Shown here piece after piece: positions 42,353 through 50,951 of a stretch of 64,000 nucleotides of DNA. Below the pieces are notes generated by a model, which did no database searches, had not been told where the DNA came from, and worked only from the letters and a program-made list of their open reading frames with translations. The stretch is from Tepidisphaera sp. (GTDB lineage Bacteria > Planctomycetota > Phycisphaerae > Phycisphaerales > UBA1924). Each line of letters opens with the position of its first letter. The stretch's first letter is position 1. Position numbers and translations under genes: made by a program. The stretch lies in the NCBI GenBank assembly GCA_016124375.1, contig WGNV01000005.1, forward strand, positions 1-64,000, written 5' to 3'.

Positions 42353-44077
42353 ATGGACGGTCTATTCGAACAGCGTCGGTATCTCATCCCGTTCCGGTCG
42401 TCGCTGCTGCCGCAGATCTTCACCGACACCCTGGTGATCGGGGGCGGGGTCGCCGGGCTGCGGGCGGCGGTGGCCGCCAGCGAGCACGGCGAGGTGATCG
42501 TTCTTTCCAAGGGCGACCTCAAGAACACCAACACTTCGTGGGCACAGGGCGGCATCGCCAGCGTGATGGACCCGGCGGACACGCTGGAAGGACACGTGCA
42601 GGACACGCTGGTGGCCGGTGCGGGCGGGTGCGACCCGGCGGCGGTGCGGCTGGTGGTCGATCACGGGCCGCGGCTGATGCGCGAACTGTTCGCGTGGGGC
42701 ATGAAGGCGGATACGGATGCCGCGGGGCAGTTGGACCTGGGGCGCGAGGGTGGGCACAACCATTCGCGCATCGTGCACGCCAATGGCGACGAAACCGGGC
42801 GCGAGGTGCAGCGGGTGCTGCTGGCCAAGGCTCGGGCGACCAGCGGCGTGCGGATCTTCGAGAACTGCTTCGCGTTGGACCTGATCACCCCCACCGCCGA
42901 GCCCGGTTCGCCCGTGATGGGCGCGATCACGCATCACCCCAAGCACGGGTTGCAGATGATCTGGGCCAAGGCGACCATCCTCGCCAGCGGCGGCGCGGGC
43001 GTGCTGTTCCGCGAGACGACCAACCCGCCCCTGGCGACGGCCGACGGCCTGGCGATGGCGTATCGGGCGGGGGCGACGCTGGCGGACATGGCCTACATGC
43101 AGTTCCACCCGACGACGCTGTACTTGGCGGGTGCGAGCCGTGCGTTGATCACCGAAGCCGTGCGCGGAGCAGGGGCGCACTTGCTGGACAACTCCGGGCA
43201 CCGGTTCATGCAGGATGTGCACCCGCTGGCGGAGCTGGCCCCGCGCGACGTGGTGAGCCAGGCGATCGTGCGGCGGATCGCGCACCAGGGCGGCGGGAGC
43301 GTGTATCTGGATTGCCGCCATATCAAGGACTTCGCGACGCACTTCCCGGGCATCGCGAGGTTGCTGAAGCGGTTCGACCTGGATGCGGCCAAGGACCTGA
43401 TCCCGATTCACCCCGCGGCTCACTACATGGTGGGCGGGGTGAAGACGGATCTGCACGGGAGGACGGACGTGCCCGGGCTGTATGCCGCGGGCGAGGCGGC
43501 GTGCACCGGCCTGCACGGGGCCAATCGCCTGGCGAGCAACTCGCTGCTGGAGGGGCTGGTGTTCGGGGAGATCGCGGGGCGGCAGGCGGCGGAGATGCGG
43601 GGCGACGCGGCGGTGGCCAAGGCGATGAACGGCAACGGGGCCAAGCCCGCGGGCTGGACAGGCGGGGCGCGGCCCGCGCCGGTGGGCATCGTCAGCGACA
43701 TCCGCCCCAGCGACCGGGGCGAGCTGGACCTGACCGACGTGCGCAGCAGCGTGAGGTCGGCGATGTGGAAGAACGTCGGCCTGGAGCGGACCGGGCAGAA
43801 GCTGGCGAGCCAGATCGAGATGCTGGATTTCTGGGCGCGGTACACGCTGGACAAGATCTTTGATGAGCCTCTGGGGTGGGAGACGCAGAACATGCTGCTG
43901 GTGGGCGCGCTGGTAGCGCGGGCGGCGTTGTGGAGGGAGGAAAGCCGCGGGTGCCACCTGAGGCTCGATCATCCGGAGACGCGAGAGGCGTTTCGCGTGC
44001 ATGACTGCTGGCGGCGGGGGCAGATGGGGGCAAAGGCGGCGCCGATCGGCGAGCTGGCGGCGGAGGCGATCAAGTGA
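42353..44077 (+). CDS. nadB: L-aspartate oxidase
   Basis: This FAD enzyme oxidises L-aspartate to iminoaspartate in NAD synthesis. The protein is 574 aa. DTLVIGGGVAGLRAAVAASE is the FAD-binding site. SKGDLKNTNTSWAQGGIASV, QFHPTTLY, HPAAHYMVGGVKTDLHGRT and GLHGANRLASNSLLEGLVFG are family hallmarks that distinguish it from plain succinate dehydrogenase. The C-terminal helical domain includes SRGCHLRLDHPET. nadA and nadC are not in the window. ATG at 42353 was chosen because upstream in-frame sequence is intergenic in character. Confidence 0.94.
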   Translation: MDGLFEQRRYLIPFRSSLLPQIFTDTLVIGGGVAGLRAAVAASEHGEVIVLSKGDLKNTNTSWAQGGIASVMDPADTLEGHVQDTLVAGAGGCDPAAVRLVVDHGPRLMRELFAWGMKADTDAAGQLDLGREGGHNHSRIVHANGDETGREVQRVLLAKARATSGVRIFENCFALDLITPTAEPGSPVMGAITHHPKHGLQMIWAKATILASGGAGVLFRETTNPPLATADGLAMAYRAGATLADMAYMQFHPTTLYLAGASRALITEAVRGAGAHLLDNSGHRFMQDVHPLAELAPRDVVSQAIVRRIAHQGGGSVYLDCRHIKDFATHFPGIARLLKRFDLDAAKDLIPIHPAAHYMVGGVKTDLHGRTDVPGLYAAGEAACTGLHGANRLASNSLLEGLVFGEIAGRQAAEMRGDAAVAKAMNGNGAKPAGWTGGARPAPVGIVSDIRPSDRGELDLTDVRSSVRSAMWKNVGLERTGQKLASQIEMLDFWARYTLDKIFDEPLGWETQNMLLVGALVARAALWREESRGCHLRLDHPETREAFRVHDCWRRGQMGAKAAPIGELAAEAIK

Positions 44078-44670
44078 CGCGCGAGCGCGGAGCAGCAAGG
44101 CTGGGGGCGTTGGCGCTGGGCGCGCTGGTGGTGCTGTGCGGGTGCACCGAGACAAGAATCGTGAAGTGGAACCCGATGCTGGGCGGGCTGCCGGGGTCGG
44201 AGAGCGGAACGCCGATCGTGCGCGACTTCGGCGATGACTACCGGGACCCGGCGGAGGTCAAGAAGGATGAGTTGCAGGAGACGCTGCCCGACGGCACGGT
44301 GAAGCTGTACGCCAAGACCGGGCGGCACCTGATGATCCACATCCACAACACGCTGGAGGAGAACGACAAGAAGCTGTTCGTCTCGCAGGTGCTGAGCCAA
44401 CTGACCAAGCGGGAGTGCATCGAGCGGGGAGTGGACCCCGGGGAGTGCTTTGATTACCTGAAGGAGCACGAGCAGGACATCCAGGACCTGTTTGATCGGA
44501 TGCCGTCCGGCGAGCGAACGCCGGGGATCTTTCCCAAGCCCCTGGGGAACAACGTGACGCGGGTGGAGCTGGGGCCGCGGGGGGATCAGGGGCTCTTGTG
44601 GGGCGGCTTCGACATGGTGATGGAGCACGGGAACTATCGGCTGAGGTGGTTCGTGCCGGCGTACAAGTAG
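44074..44670 (+). CDS. Lipoprotein of unknown function
   Basis: The 198-aa protein has an N-terminal signal with the lipobox VLCGC (Cys24). The mature part contains LYAKTGRHLMIHIHNTLEEN, SQLTKRECIERGVDPGECF and a C-terminal YRLRWFVPAYK. No family is recognised. The GTG start overlaps the nadB stop (GTGA). It may belong with nadB only because of compact packing. Confidence 0.7.
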   Translation: MTRERGAARLGALALGALVVLCGCTETRIVKWNPMLGGLPGSESGTPIVRDFGDDYRDPAEVKKDELQETLPDGTVKLYAKTGRHLMIHIHNTLEENDKKLFVSQVLSQLTKRECIERGVDPGECFDYLKEHEQDIQDLFDRMPSGERTPGIFPKPLGNNVTRVELGPRGDQGLLWGGFDMVMEHGNYRLRWFVPAYK

Positions 44671-44769
44671 GCGTCGGGCGAAGGGAGCGGGGCCGGGGTA
44701 GACTCGGTCTTCGCGGAGAATGGCAGCGGAGCGGCGGAAGAACGGGTGCGCACCATCGGCGGCGCGTGC

Positions 44770-45612
44770 ATGAAGACGGAGATCAAGCTCGAAATCCAGG
44801 CGCAGCCCGACGACGTCACCTGCGGTCCGTCGTGCCTGTACTCCATCTACCGGCATCTGGGTGACAAGACCATCACACTGCGGCAGGTGATCGACCAGAT
44901 CGAGAAGCTGGATCACGGGGGCACGCTGATCGAGGTGCTGGCGTGCCACGGGCTCAAGCGCGGGCTGCACGCGACGATCTACAGCTATCACGTGGATCTG
45001 CTCGACCCGACGTGGTTCGCCGAGGACGGGGGCGTGCACGACCGCGACTATGTGCGCGAGCGGCTGGGGCTGCAACTGGCGGCCAAGAAGGGCGACTCGC
45101 GGATGCGCCTGGCGACCAGGGCGATGCAGGAGTTTCTGCGGCTGGGGGGCGACCTGCGGATGGAGGACCTGACGCCCGCCTTGATCTCCAAGCACATCGC
45201 CAAGGGAACGCCGATCCTGTGCGGGCTGAGCTCGACGTACCTGTACGGGGCGTCGAGGGAGGTGGAGAAGACGAACGAGGATGATGACGTGGCGGGGTAT
45301 CCGCAGGGGCACTTTGTGATGCTGGTGGGGTATGACCCGGCGAAGCGCGAGGTGCTGGTGGCGGATCCGTTGGATCAGAACCCGCCATATCACACGGCGA
45401 AGTATCGGATTTCGATCTATCGGCTGGTGAACGCGGTGATGCTGGGGATCATCACGCACGATGCGAATCTGCTGGTGTTGTCGCCGCCGGAGGGGTGGGA
45501 GCCGGGGAAGGCGAAAGGGGCGGGGGAGAGAAGCGGGGAGAGAGTGGCAAAGTCCGGGCGCGATGGCGTACGCCATCGCGAGACCGTCGAGCGAGGCTCG
45601 AAAGGCGCGTGA
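44770..45612 (+). CDS. Papain-like C39-family cysteine peptidase
   Basis: This 280-aa cytoplasmic protein has the C39-like catalytic triad: Cys18 in QPDDVTCGPSCLYSIYRHL, His181 in PQGHFVMLVGYD and Asp199 in VLVADP. C39 peptidases cleave leader peptides after double-glycine sites, but this one lacks a transporter. It is followed after four bases by the RimK-like ligase and then the GCS2 ligase, so it may trim or hydrolyse what they make. The last 40 residues are low-complexity and include a 20-base DNA palindrome at 45560-45579. Confidence 0.83.
   Translation: MKTEIKLEIQAQPDDVTCGPSCLYSIYRHLGDKTITLRQVIDQIEKLDHGGTLIEVLACHGLKRGLHATIYSYHVDLLDPTWFAEDGGVHDRDYVRERLGLQLAAKKGDSRMRLATRAMQEFLRLGGDLRMEDLTPALISKHIAKGTPILCGLSSTYLYGASREVEKTNEDDDVAGYPQGHFVMLVGYDPAKREVLVADPLDQNPPYHTAKYRISIYRLVNAVMLGIITHDANLLVLSPPEGWEPGKAKGAGERSGERVAKSGRDGVRHRETVERGSKGA
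45560..45579. repeat. Perfect 20-base palindrome inside a gene end
   Basis: gcgatggcgtacgccatcgc is perfectly self-complementary and encodes D-G-V-R-H-R near the C-terminus of the C39 peptidase. It resembles the dispersed intergenic hairpins in the window and may have been added to the end of the gene by insertion. Confidence 0.75.
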
Positions 45613-45616
45613 CTGA

Positions 45617-47071
45617 ATGGGCATTTTGCTTGTCCTCGATAAACCCGAGGATTGGCCGCTGAATGTCGAGGGCGTGGAGGTGGTGCCCGCCCGGAAGTAC
45701 CTGACGGATACGGCGTATAGCGAGCGAAAGCCGCACAAGGTGTTCAACTTGTGCAAGAGCTACCGCTACCAGAGCATCGGGTACTACGTGTCGCTATTGG
45801 CGAGCGCGCGGGGGCACAAGCCGCTGCCGGACATCTCGACGATCCAGGACCTGAAGCTGCACGAGCTGGTGCGGGTGGCGGGGGAAGAGCTGGACGAGGT
45901 GATCCAGGAGGGGCTGAAGGAGATCAGCGGGGGCGAGTTCACGCTGAGCATTTACTTCGGGAAGAACGTGGAGGCGCGGTTCAACCGGCTGGCGCTGGCG
46001 ATTTTCAATCGGTATCCGGCGCCGTTTCTTCGCGCGAGCTTTGAGAAGAAGGACGGGGAATGGAGGCTGGAGGGGCTGCGGACGATTCCCTCGAGCGAGA
46101 TTCCGTCGGATCACTTCCTGGATGTGCTGACGTTCGCGACGCAGTATTTCAACCGGCCGCACCGGAGGCCAAAGCAGGCCGAGGCGCGGTATGACATGGC
46201 GATCTTGAGGTCGGAGGATGATCCGACGCCGCCGTCCAACGAGAAGGCGATCAAGAAGTTCGTCAAGGCGGGCGAGGCGATGGGCTTCGACGTTGAGATC
46301 ATCGGGAAGGACGATTACGGGCGCCTGGGCGAGTTTGACGCGTTGTTCATTCGCGATACGACCAACGTGCTGAGCCACACGTTTCGCTTTGCGCGGCGGG
46401 CGGACGCGGAGGGGCTGGTGGTGATCGACGACCCGGAGTCGATCGTGCGCTGCAGCAACAAGGTGTACCTGGCGGAGCTGCTGCAGCGGCACCGGGTGGC
46501 GACGCCGCCGACGCTGATCGTGCACAAGGACAACGCGGCGAGCGTGCCACAGATATTGGGGCTGCCCCTGGTGCTGAAGCAGCCGGACAGTTCGTTTTCG
46601 CTGGGGGTGATCAAGGCCAAGACGCGCGAGGAGTATGAACGCGAGATCGACCGGCTGCTGAAGATCTCGGACCTGGTGGTGGCGCAGGCGTACATGCCGA
46701 CGGACTTTGACTGGCGGGTGGGCGTCTTGGACGGCGAGCCGTATTACGTGTGCAAGTATTTCATGGTGAAGGGGCACTGGCAGATTTATGACAATACCAA
46801 GCAGGGGGACGACAAGCTTGGGGAGTTTGAGACCTGGCCGGTGGACGCGTGCCCTCCGGAGGTGCTGAAGGCGGCGCGGCGGGTGGCGGACCTGATCGGC
46901 GACGGGCTGTACGGGGTGGATATCAAGGAGGTCGGCGGGAAGGCGTATGTGATCGAGATCAATGATAATCCTAATATTGATGCGGGCGTGGAAGACAAGA
47001 TATTAGGAGATGAGATCTACGCGAAGCTGATGCGGGTGATGCTGGGGAGGCTCGAAGGAAGGGGGAGGTAG
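45617..47071 (+). CDS. RimK-type ATP-grasp ligase with N-terminal RLAN-like domain
   Basis: This 484-aa protein carries an N-terminal domain of about 190 residues matching the RLAN domain of RimK-like ligases (VFNLCKSYRYQSIGYYVSLL, RGHKPLP). An ATP-grasp ligase domain follows: LVLKQPDSSFSLGV for ATP binding and VIEINDNPNID with metal-binding Glu447. ATP-grasp RimK relatives join amino acids to carboxyl groups of peptides or small molecules. It follows the peptidase gene by four bases and precedes the GCS2 gene. The pairing points to a two-ligase pathway. The acceptor is unknown. Confidence 0.88.
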   Translation: MGILLVLDKPEDWPLNVEGVEVVPARKYLTDTAYSERKPHKVFNLCKSYRYQSIGYYVSLLASARGHKPLPDISTIQDLKLHELVRVAGEELDEVIQEGLKEISGGEFTLSIYFGKNVEARFNRLALAIFNRYPAPFLRASFEKKDGEWRLEGLRTIPSSEIPSDHFLDVLTFATQYFNRPHRRPKQAEARYDMAILRSEDDPTPPSNEKAIKKFVKAGEAMGFDVEIIGKDDYGRLGEFDALFIRDTTNVLSHTFRFARRADAEGLVVIDDPESIVRCSNKVYLAELLQRHRVATPPTLIVHKDNAASVPQILGLPLVLKQPDSSFSLGVIKAKTREEYEREIDRLLKISDLVVAQAYMPTDFDWRVGVLDGEPYYVCKYFMVKGHWQIYDNTKQGDDKLGEFETWPVDACPPEVLKAARRVADLIGDGLYGVDIKEVGGKAYVIEINDNPNIDAGVEDKILGDEIYAKLMRVMLGRLEGRGR

Positions 47072-47080
47072 GGGCCCTCT

Positions 47081-47162
47081 CTGGCGGTCGGGCCGCTGAC
47101 GGGCGGGTGGGGGTGAAGGACGCGTGGGATGGGAACCGGACAGGCGGGACGCCTGTCCCACC
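47081..47162. repeat. Dispersed repeats: 33-base unit relic and palindrome A
   Basis: tctggcggtcgggccgctga at 47081-47104 resembles the 33-base repeat of 3735-3823. Palindrome A, acaggcgggacgcctgt followed by cccaccggcggcc, lies at 47138-47162. Both fall in the gap between the RimK-like and GCS2 genes. Confidence 0.65.
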
Positions 47163-47216
47163 GGCGGCCGGGAAGAGGAGACAGACGCGGCTCCAAGAGG
47201 CGAGCCACGACAAGCC

Positions 47217-48509
47217 ATGAGCACACCGATACATCTATTTCAGGCGTTTGGCGTCGAACTTGAGTACATGGTGGTCAATCGGCGATCGCTGGACGTGATG
47301 CCGATCGTGGACCAGGTGCTGCGGCGTTGCGCGTCGCTGCCCGGCGCGAACTCGTACACCGACGAGGGGGCGGACCCGGGATACCCGAATGAGGTCGCGA
47401 TCGGGGATGTGTCGCTGTCGAATGAACTTGTGCTGCATGTGCTGGAGATGAAGACGACGGCGCCGGTGAAGACGCTGGAGGGCGTGGACAAGGCGTTCGC
47501 CGCGGCGGTGCGGACGGCGGATGAGGTGCTGGCGGAGTTTGATGCGATGTTACTTCCGACGGGGATGCATCCGTGGATGGACCCGATGCGGGAGACGAAG
47601 GTCTGGCCCCACGATTACAGCCCGGTTTACAATACATTCAACCGGATATTTGATTGCCGCGGGCATGGATGGTCGAACCTGCAGGCGGCGCACTTGAACC
47701 TGCCTTTTCAGATCGACGCGGACACGCCGATGAGCGAGTTTGGGCGGTTGCACGCGGCGATCCGGGTGATGTTGCCCTTCATGCCGGCGCTCTCTGCGTC
47801 AACGCCTTGCATGGACGGGCGGTTGACGGGGGTGATGGACAATCGGCTGGAGGTGTATCGGACGAACAGCGCGAAGGTGCCGCAGGCGGCGGGGTTGGTG
47901 ATCCCCGAGATGGTGTACACCAAGGCGGATTACGAGTCCAAGATCCTGGGCGAGATCTACAAGGCGTACGGGCCCCATGATCCGGAGGGCGTGCTGCGGC
48001 ATGAGTGGGCGAACTCGCGCGGCGCCATCGCGCGGTTCATGCGGGACACCATCGAGGTGCGGGTGCTGGACGTGCAGGAGTGCCCGAAGGCGGACGGGGC
48101 GGTGGTGGGCGCGGTGGCGAGCGTGGTGCGGGGGTTGGTGGAGGGACGGATCGGGGATTTGGAGGCGCTCAAGCGGCGCGAGGTGGGGCCGCTGCATGCG
48201 CAGTTGCTGGCGACCATTCGCGATGGGGAGCGGGCGGAGATTCAGGACGCGACACTGGCAAAGGAACTTGGTTGGCGTGGCGGCGGAACACCGAGCATGC
48301 CCGAGTTGTGGCAGCACCTGGTGGAGGCATCGCTGCAGGGCGGGGCGCGGCCGACGTGGTATTCGCCACTGATGGTGATTCTGGGCGAGGGGACGCTGGC
48401 GCGGCGGATCAGCCGTGCGGCGGGGGTGACGCCGTCGCGGTCCAAGTTGCATGATGTGTACGCGCACCTGGCGGCGTGCCTGCATGATAATGAGATGTTC
48501 CGGGGATGA
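47217..48509 (+). CDS. GCS2-family glutamate-cysteine ligase-like protein
   Basis: This 430-aa protein belongs to the GCS2 (YbdK-like) group of carboxylate-amine ligases. FGVELEYMVVNRRSL carries the acidic magnesium ligands, GMHPWMDPMRETKVWPHDY and the HGWSNLQAAHLNLPF strand are typical, and RDTIEVRVLDVQECP is the C-terminal catalytic strand. It may ligate Glu with Cys or another amine. The family is widely mis-annotated as gamma-glutamylcysteine synthetase. Its last bases overlap the MFS gene (ATGA). Confidence 0.88.
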   Translation: MSTPIHLFQAFGVELEYMVVNRRSLDVMPIVDQVLRRCASLPGANSYTDEGADPGYPNEVAIGDVSLSNELVLHVLEMKTTAPVKTLEGVDKAFAAAVRTADEVLAEFDAMLLPTGMHPWMDPMRETKVWPHDYSPVYNTFNRIFDCRGHGWSNLQAAHLNLPFQIDADTPMSEFGRLHAAIRVMLPFMPALSASTPCMDGRLTGVMDNRLEVYRTNSAKVPQAAGLVIPEMVYTKADYESKILGEIYKAYGPHDPEGVLRHEWANSRGAIARFMRDTIEVRVLDVQECPKADGAVVGAVASVVRGLVEGRIGDLEALKRREVGPLHAQLLATIRDGERAEIQDATLAKELGWRGGGTPSMPELWQHLVEASLQGGARPTWYSPLMVILGEGTLARRISRAAGVTPSRSKLHDVYAHLAACLHDNEMFRG

Positions 48510-49780
48510 GCGCGGGCAAGGTGCTCACGCTGAGGTCGGACCTGCGCGCGATGATCATCGACGGGGTGTGTTACTCCGTGATGGTGGGCGTGGCGGAGAC
48601 GTACATCCCGAAGTTCGCGGTGGACCTTGGATTGGGCGAGGTGGCGGGAGCGCTGGTGGCGACGGCGCCGGTGGTGCTCGGAGCGATCTTGCAACTGGCG
48701 GCGCCGGCGTTGCTGCGCCGGGTGGGGTCGTATGCGCGATTCTGTTCGCTGTGCGCGTGGGCGCAGGGGGCGATGTATCTGCCGCTGGCGGGGGTGGCGC
48801 TGGCGGGGCCGGAGCTGATGGCGTGGCTGCGCGGGCACGGCGGGGTGTGGGCGGCGTGGGTGCTGGTGTTTGGGATCGCGATGTTGTATTGGGCAGCGAG
48901 CCTGGCGTGCGGCCCGGCGTGGAGCACGCTGGCGGGGGAGATCGTGCCGCGACGGATGCACGCGAGTTATTTCGCGTGGCGGAACCGCTGGCTGCAACTG
49001 GCGACGCTGGGCGGGATATTGCTGAACGGCGCGGTGCTGGCGGGGGACCAAGCGGGCGTGCTGCGGCGGTTTGCGTGGGTGTTTTTGGGGGCGGCGGTGC
49101 TGCGGTTTGTGTCGGCGTGGTACCTGGGGAGGTACTCGGCGCCGAAGCAGCAGCCGCGGGAAGAACGGCACGTGCCGCTGGGGGAGTTGGCGGCGAGATT
49201 GCGAGATTCGCACGCGGGGAGGTGGATGATGTACGTTGCGGGGGCGCACATCGCGACGCAGATGGCCCAGCCGCTGTTGAATCCGTTCATGCTGAAGCAA
49301 CTGGAAATGCAGGGCGTGCGGTACAGCCTGCTGCTGGCGGCGTGGTACGGCGGGAAGATGCTGGTGTATTCGACGGCGGGGCGGCTTGCGGCGCGGCGGG
49401 GATCGATGGCGCTGGTGCGGGCGAGCGCCGCGGGGCTGGTGCTGTTGCCGTTGTATTGGCTGGCGGTGCCGGGGTATTGGGTGCTGGTGGCGGCGCAGGT
49501 GGTGTCGGGCATGTGCTGGGGGGCGTGGGAGTTGTCGGTGGTGCTGATGAACTACGACGCGGTGCCGCCCAGGGAACGGACGAGCGTGTACACGTGGTTC
49601 CAGTTGGTGAACGAGAGCAGCAAGACGACGGGATCGCTGGTGGGGAGCGGGGTGTTCGCGGGTGTGGGCGGAGGGTTTGTGGGGTATGCCGCGGCGTTTT
49701 GGGCGTCGGCGGGGATGAGGTTGGGGTCGGCGTTGATGCTTGGGTGGGTGGGGCGGAGGCAAGGGACGAAGGAGGAGTAG
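48506..49780 (+). CDS. MFS transporter, translationally coupled to GCS2 gene
   Basis: This 424-aa major-facilitator protein has 10-12 helices. The conserved loop is visible in the first half (LRRVGSYARFCSLC) and WSTLAGEIVPRRMHASYFAWR is typical of the clade. The ATG start overlaps the TGA of the ligase gene, so synthesis is coupled. It may export the product of the peptidase-RimK-GCS2 unit. No binding motif indicates the substrate. Confidence 0.85.
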   Translation: MSAGKVLTLRSDLRAMIIDGVCYSVMVGVAETYIPKFAVDLGLGEVAGALVATAPVVLGAILQLAAPALLRRVGSYARFCSLCAWAQGAMYLPLAGVALAGPELMAWLRGHGGVWAAWVLVFGIAMLYWAASLACGPAWSTLAGEIVPRRMHASYFAWRNRWLQLATLGGILLNGAVLAGDQAGVLRRFAWVFLGAAVLRFVSAWYLGRYSAPKQQPREERHVPLGELAARLRDSHAGRWMMYVAGAHIATQMAQPLLNPFMLKQLEMQGVRYSLLLAAWYGGKMLVYSTAGRLAARRGSMALVRASAAGLVLLPLYWLAVPGYWVLVAAQVVSGMCWGAWELSVVLMNYDAVPPRERTSVYTWFQLVNESSKTTGSLVGSGVFAGVGGGFVGYAAAFWASAGMRLGSALMLGWVGRRQGTKEE

Positions 49781-49781
49781 G

Positions 49782-49890
49782 GCACAGGCCGGAGGCCTGT
49801 GCCACGAGATGGGGTAGGGAGAGCACTGCTCTGGAGAGCAGTGCCACCAAGAGGAGGACGCCCCTCTCGGAGAGAGGGGCCACCCGAGAG
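49782..49890. repeat. Composite palindromic repeat, order A-B-C
   Basis: Palindrome A (cacaggccggaggcctgtg, tail ccacgagatggggtaggga) is followed by B (agcactgctctggagagcag, tail tgccaccaagagg) and C (gcccctctcggagagagggg, tail ccacccgagag). Order, spacing and tails match the copy at 178-331. The repeat separates the MFS gene from the fur-like gene. Confidence 0.8.
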
Positions 49891-49908
49891 CGGAACTACG
49901 ATGTGGGC

Positions 49909-50373
49909 ATGAGCGGCGTGAAGCAACCGGGGACTCGGAACACCAAGCAGCGCGAGGCGGTGCGGGGGGCGATTGAGCGCGCGGGGCAGCCGGTGTCGGC
50001 GGCGGAGATATTGGCGCTGGCGAAGAAGAAAAGCCGCGGCATCGGGCTGGCGACGGTGTACCGGACGCTGAAGATGTTGAGCGAGGCGGGGGAGATCGCG
50101 ACGGTGGTGATCGCGGGGCAGGCGCCGCGGTATGAGGCGGCGGGGAAGGAGCACCATCACCATTTTCATTGCCGCGGGTGCGGGCGGGTGTATGAGTTGG
50201 AGGGGTGCTGCGGGCACTTTGCGGAGTTGACGCCGGCGGGGTTTGAGCTTGAATCGCACGATGTGACGCTGTTTGGGCGGTGCCGGGAGTGCGTGGGGGG
50301 CGGTAGCACGGCCAGCACGGCGCGCCAAAGATGGAAGGATGAAGACAATCGAAGAAGCCCACGCGGCGTATGA
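49909..50373 (+). CDS. Fur-family metal-responsive repressor
   Basis: This 154-aa Fur/Zur/PerR-type regulator has the DNA-reading helix GLATVYRTLKML and the metal site HHHHFHCRGCGRVYELEG, with Cys88-Cys91 and Cys125-Cys128 as the structural zinc pairs. The sequence fits Zur or PerR as well as Fur. It overlaps the carbonic-anhydrase-like gene by 35 bases and is close to dps. That favours a role in oxidative or metal stress. The poor ribosome site makes the ATG at 49909 tentative. Confidence 0.9.
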   Translation: MSGVKQPGTRNTKQREAVRGAIERAGQPVSAAEILALAKKKSRGIGLATVYRTLKMLSEAGEIATVVIAGQAPRYEAAGKEHHHHFHCRGCGRVYELEGCCGHFAELTPAGFELESHDVTLFGRCRECVGGGSTASTARQRWKDEDNRRSPRGV

Positions 50374-50812
50374 GAGTCGGATCCGCTACGAGACGGCGCG
50401 GATTCATGCCGCGGCCTTGTACTGCTCGGACGGGCGGCTGGGCGAGCACTTCGATGACTTCTTGCAGAATGGGCTGGAGTTGCCCCGGTATGACCGGGTG
50501 AGTCTGCCGGGCGGGCCGGCGTGTTTGGCTGGGCACCCCGAGGCGCACCTGGAAGAGCAGGGGGTGGTGGATGAGCTCAAGTTCCTGGTCGAGGTGCACA
50601 AGCTGAAGCGCGTGGTGCTGGTGGCGCACCAGGGGTGCGCGTTTTATGCGGCGAGGCTGGGGCTGAACGAGCCGCGGCTGGAGCTGGTGCAGCGGGCGGA
50701 CCTGGTGCGGGCGGCGGCGTTTGTGCACCGGGTGACGGGGCTGGAACGGATCGAGGGGTATTACGCGCGGCTGACGGATGGGCGGGTGGTGTTTGAGCGG
50801 GTGGAGGTGTAA
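50339..50812 (+). CDS. Beta-carbonic-anhydrase-like small protein
   Basis: The 157-aa protein has the beta-carbonic anhydrase zinc signature: Cys29-x-Asp31-x-Arg33 (YCSDGRLG) and His97-x-x-Cys100 (AHQGCAFY). The zinc-binding core is present but the family's helical N-terminal arm and long C-terminus are missing, so it is about two thirds of normal length. It may hydrate CO2 or simply bind zinc. The start lies inside the fur-like gene, so the two are co-translated. Confidence 0.72.
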   Translation: MKTIEEAHAAYESRIRYETARIHAAALYCSDGRLGEHFDDFLQNGLELPRYDRVSLPGGPACLAGHPEAHLEEQGVVDELKFLVEVHKLKRVVLVAHQGCAFYAARLGLNEPRLELVQRADLVRAAAFVHRVTGLERIEGYYARLTDGRVVFERVEV

Positions 50813-50849
50813 GAGTTCGCTTCGCGCGGCGGGAGGGGAGACGAGAAAG

Positions 50850-50950
50850 GACACAGACCGAAGGCCTGTGCCAAGAGATGGTGTAGGAAAGCGCACCGCT
50901 CTGGACAGCGGTGCCACCAGGAGGGGGACGCGGCTCGGAGAGCCGCGCTG
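50850..50950. repeat. Composite palindromic repeat, A-B and degenerate C
   Basis: A variant of palindrome A (cacagaccgaaggcctgtgc) with tail caagagatggtgtagg is followed by B (gcaccgctctggacagcggt, tail gccaccagg). A GC-rich hairpin (gcggctcggagagccgc) stands in the C position. This is the third copy of the A-B-C order in the window. It lies between the carbonic-anhydrase-like gene and dps. Confidence 0.7.
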
Positions 50951-50951
50951 C

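Noticed and set aside
47217..48509. Assignment as gshA of a glutathione pathway
   Set aside because: No gshB is present, and the gene sits with a RimK-like ligase and a C39 peptidase, so a different amide product is more likely.
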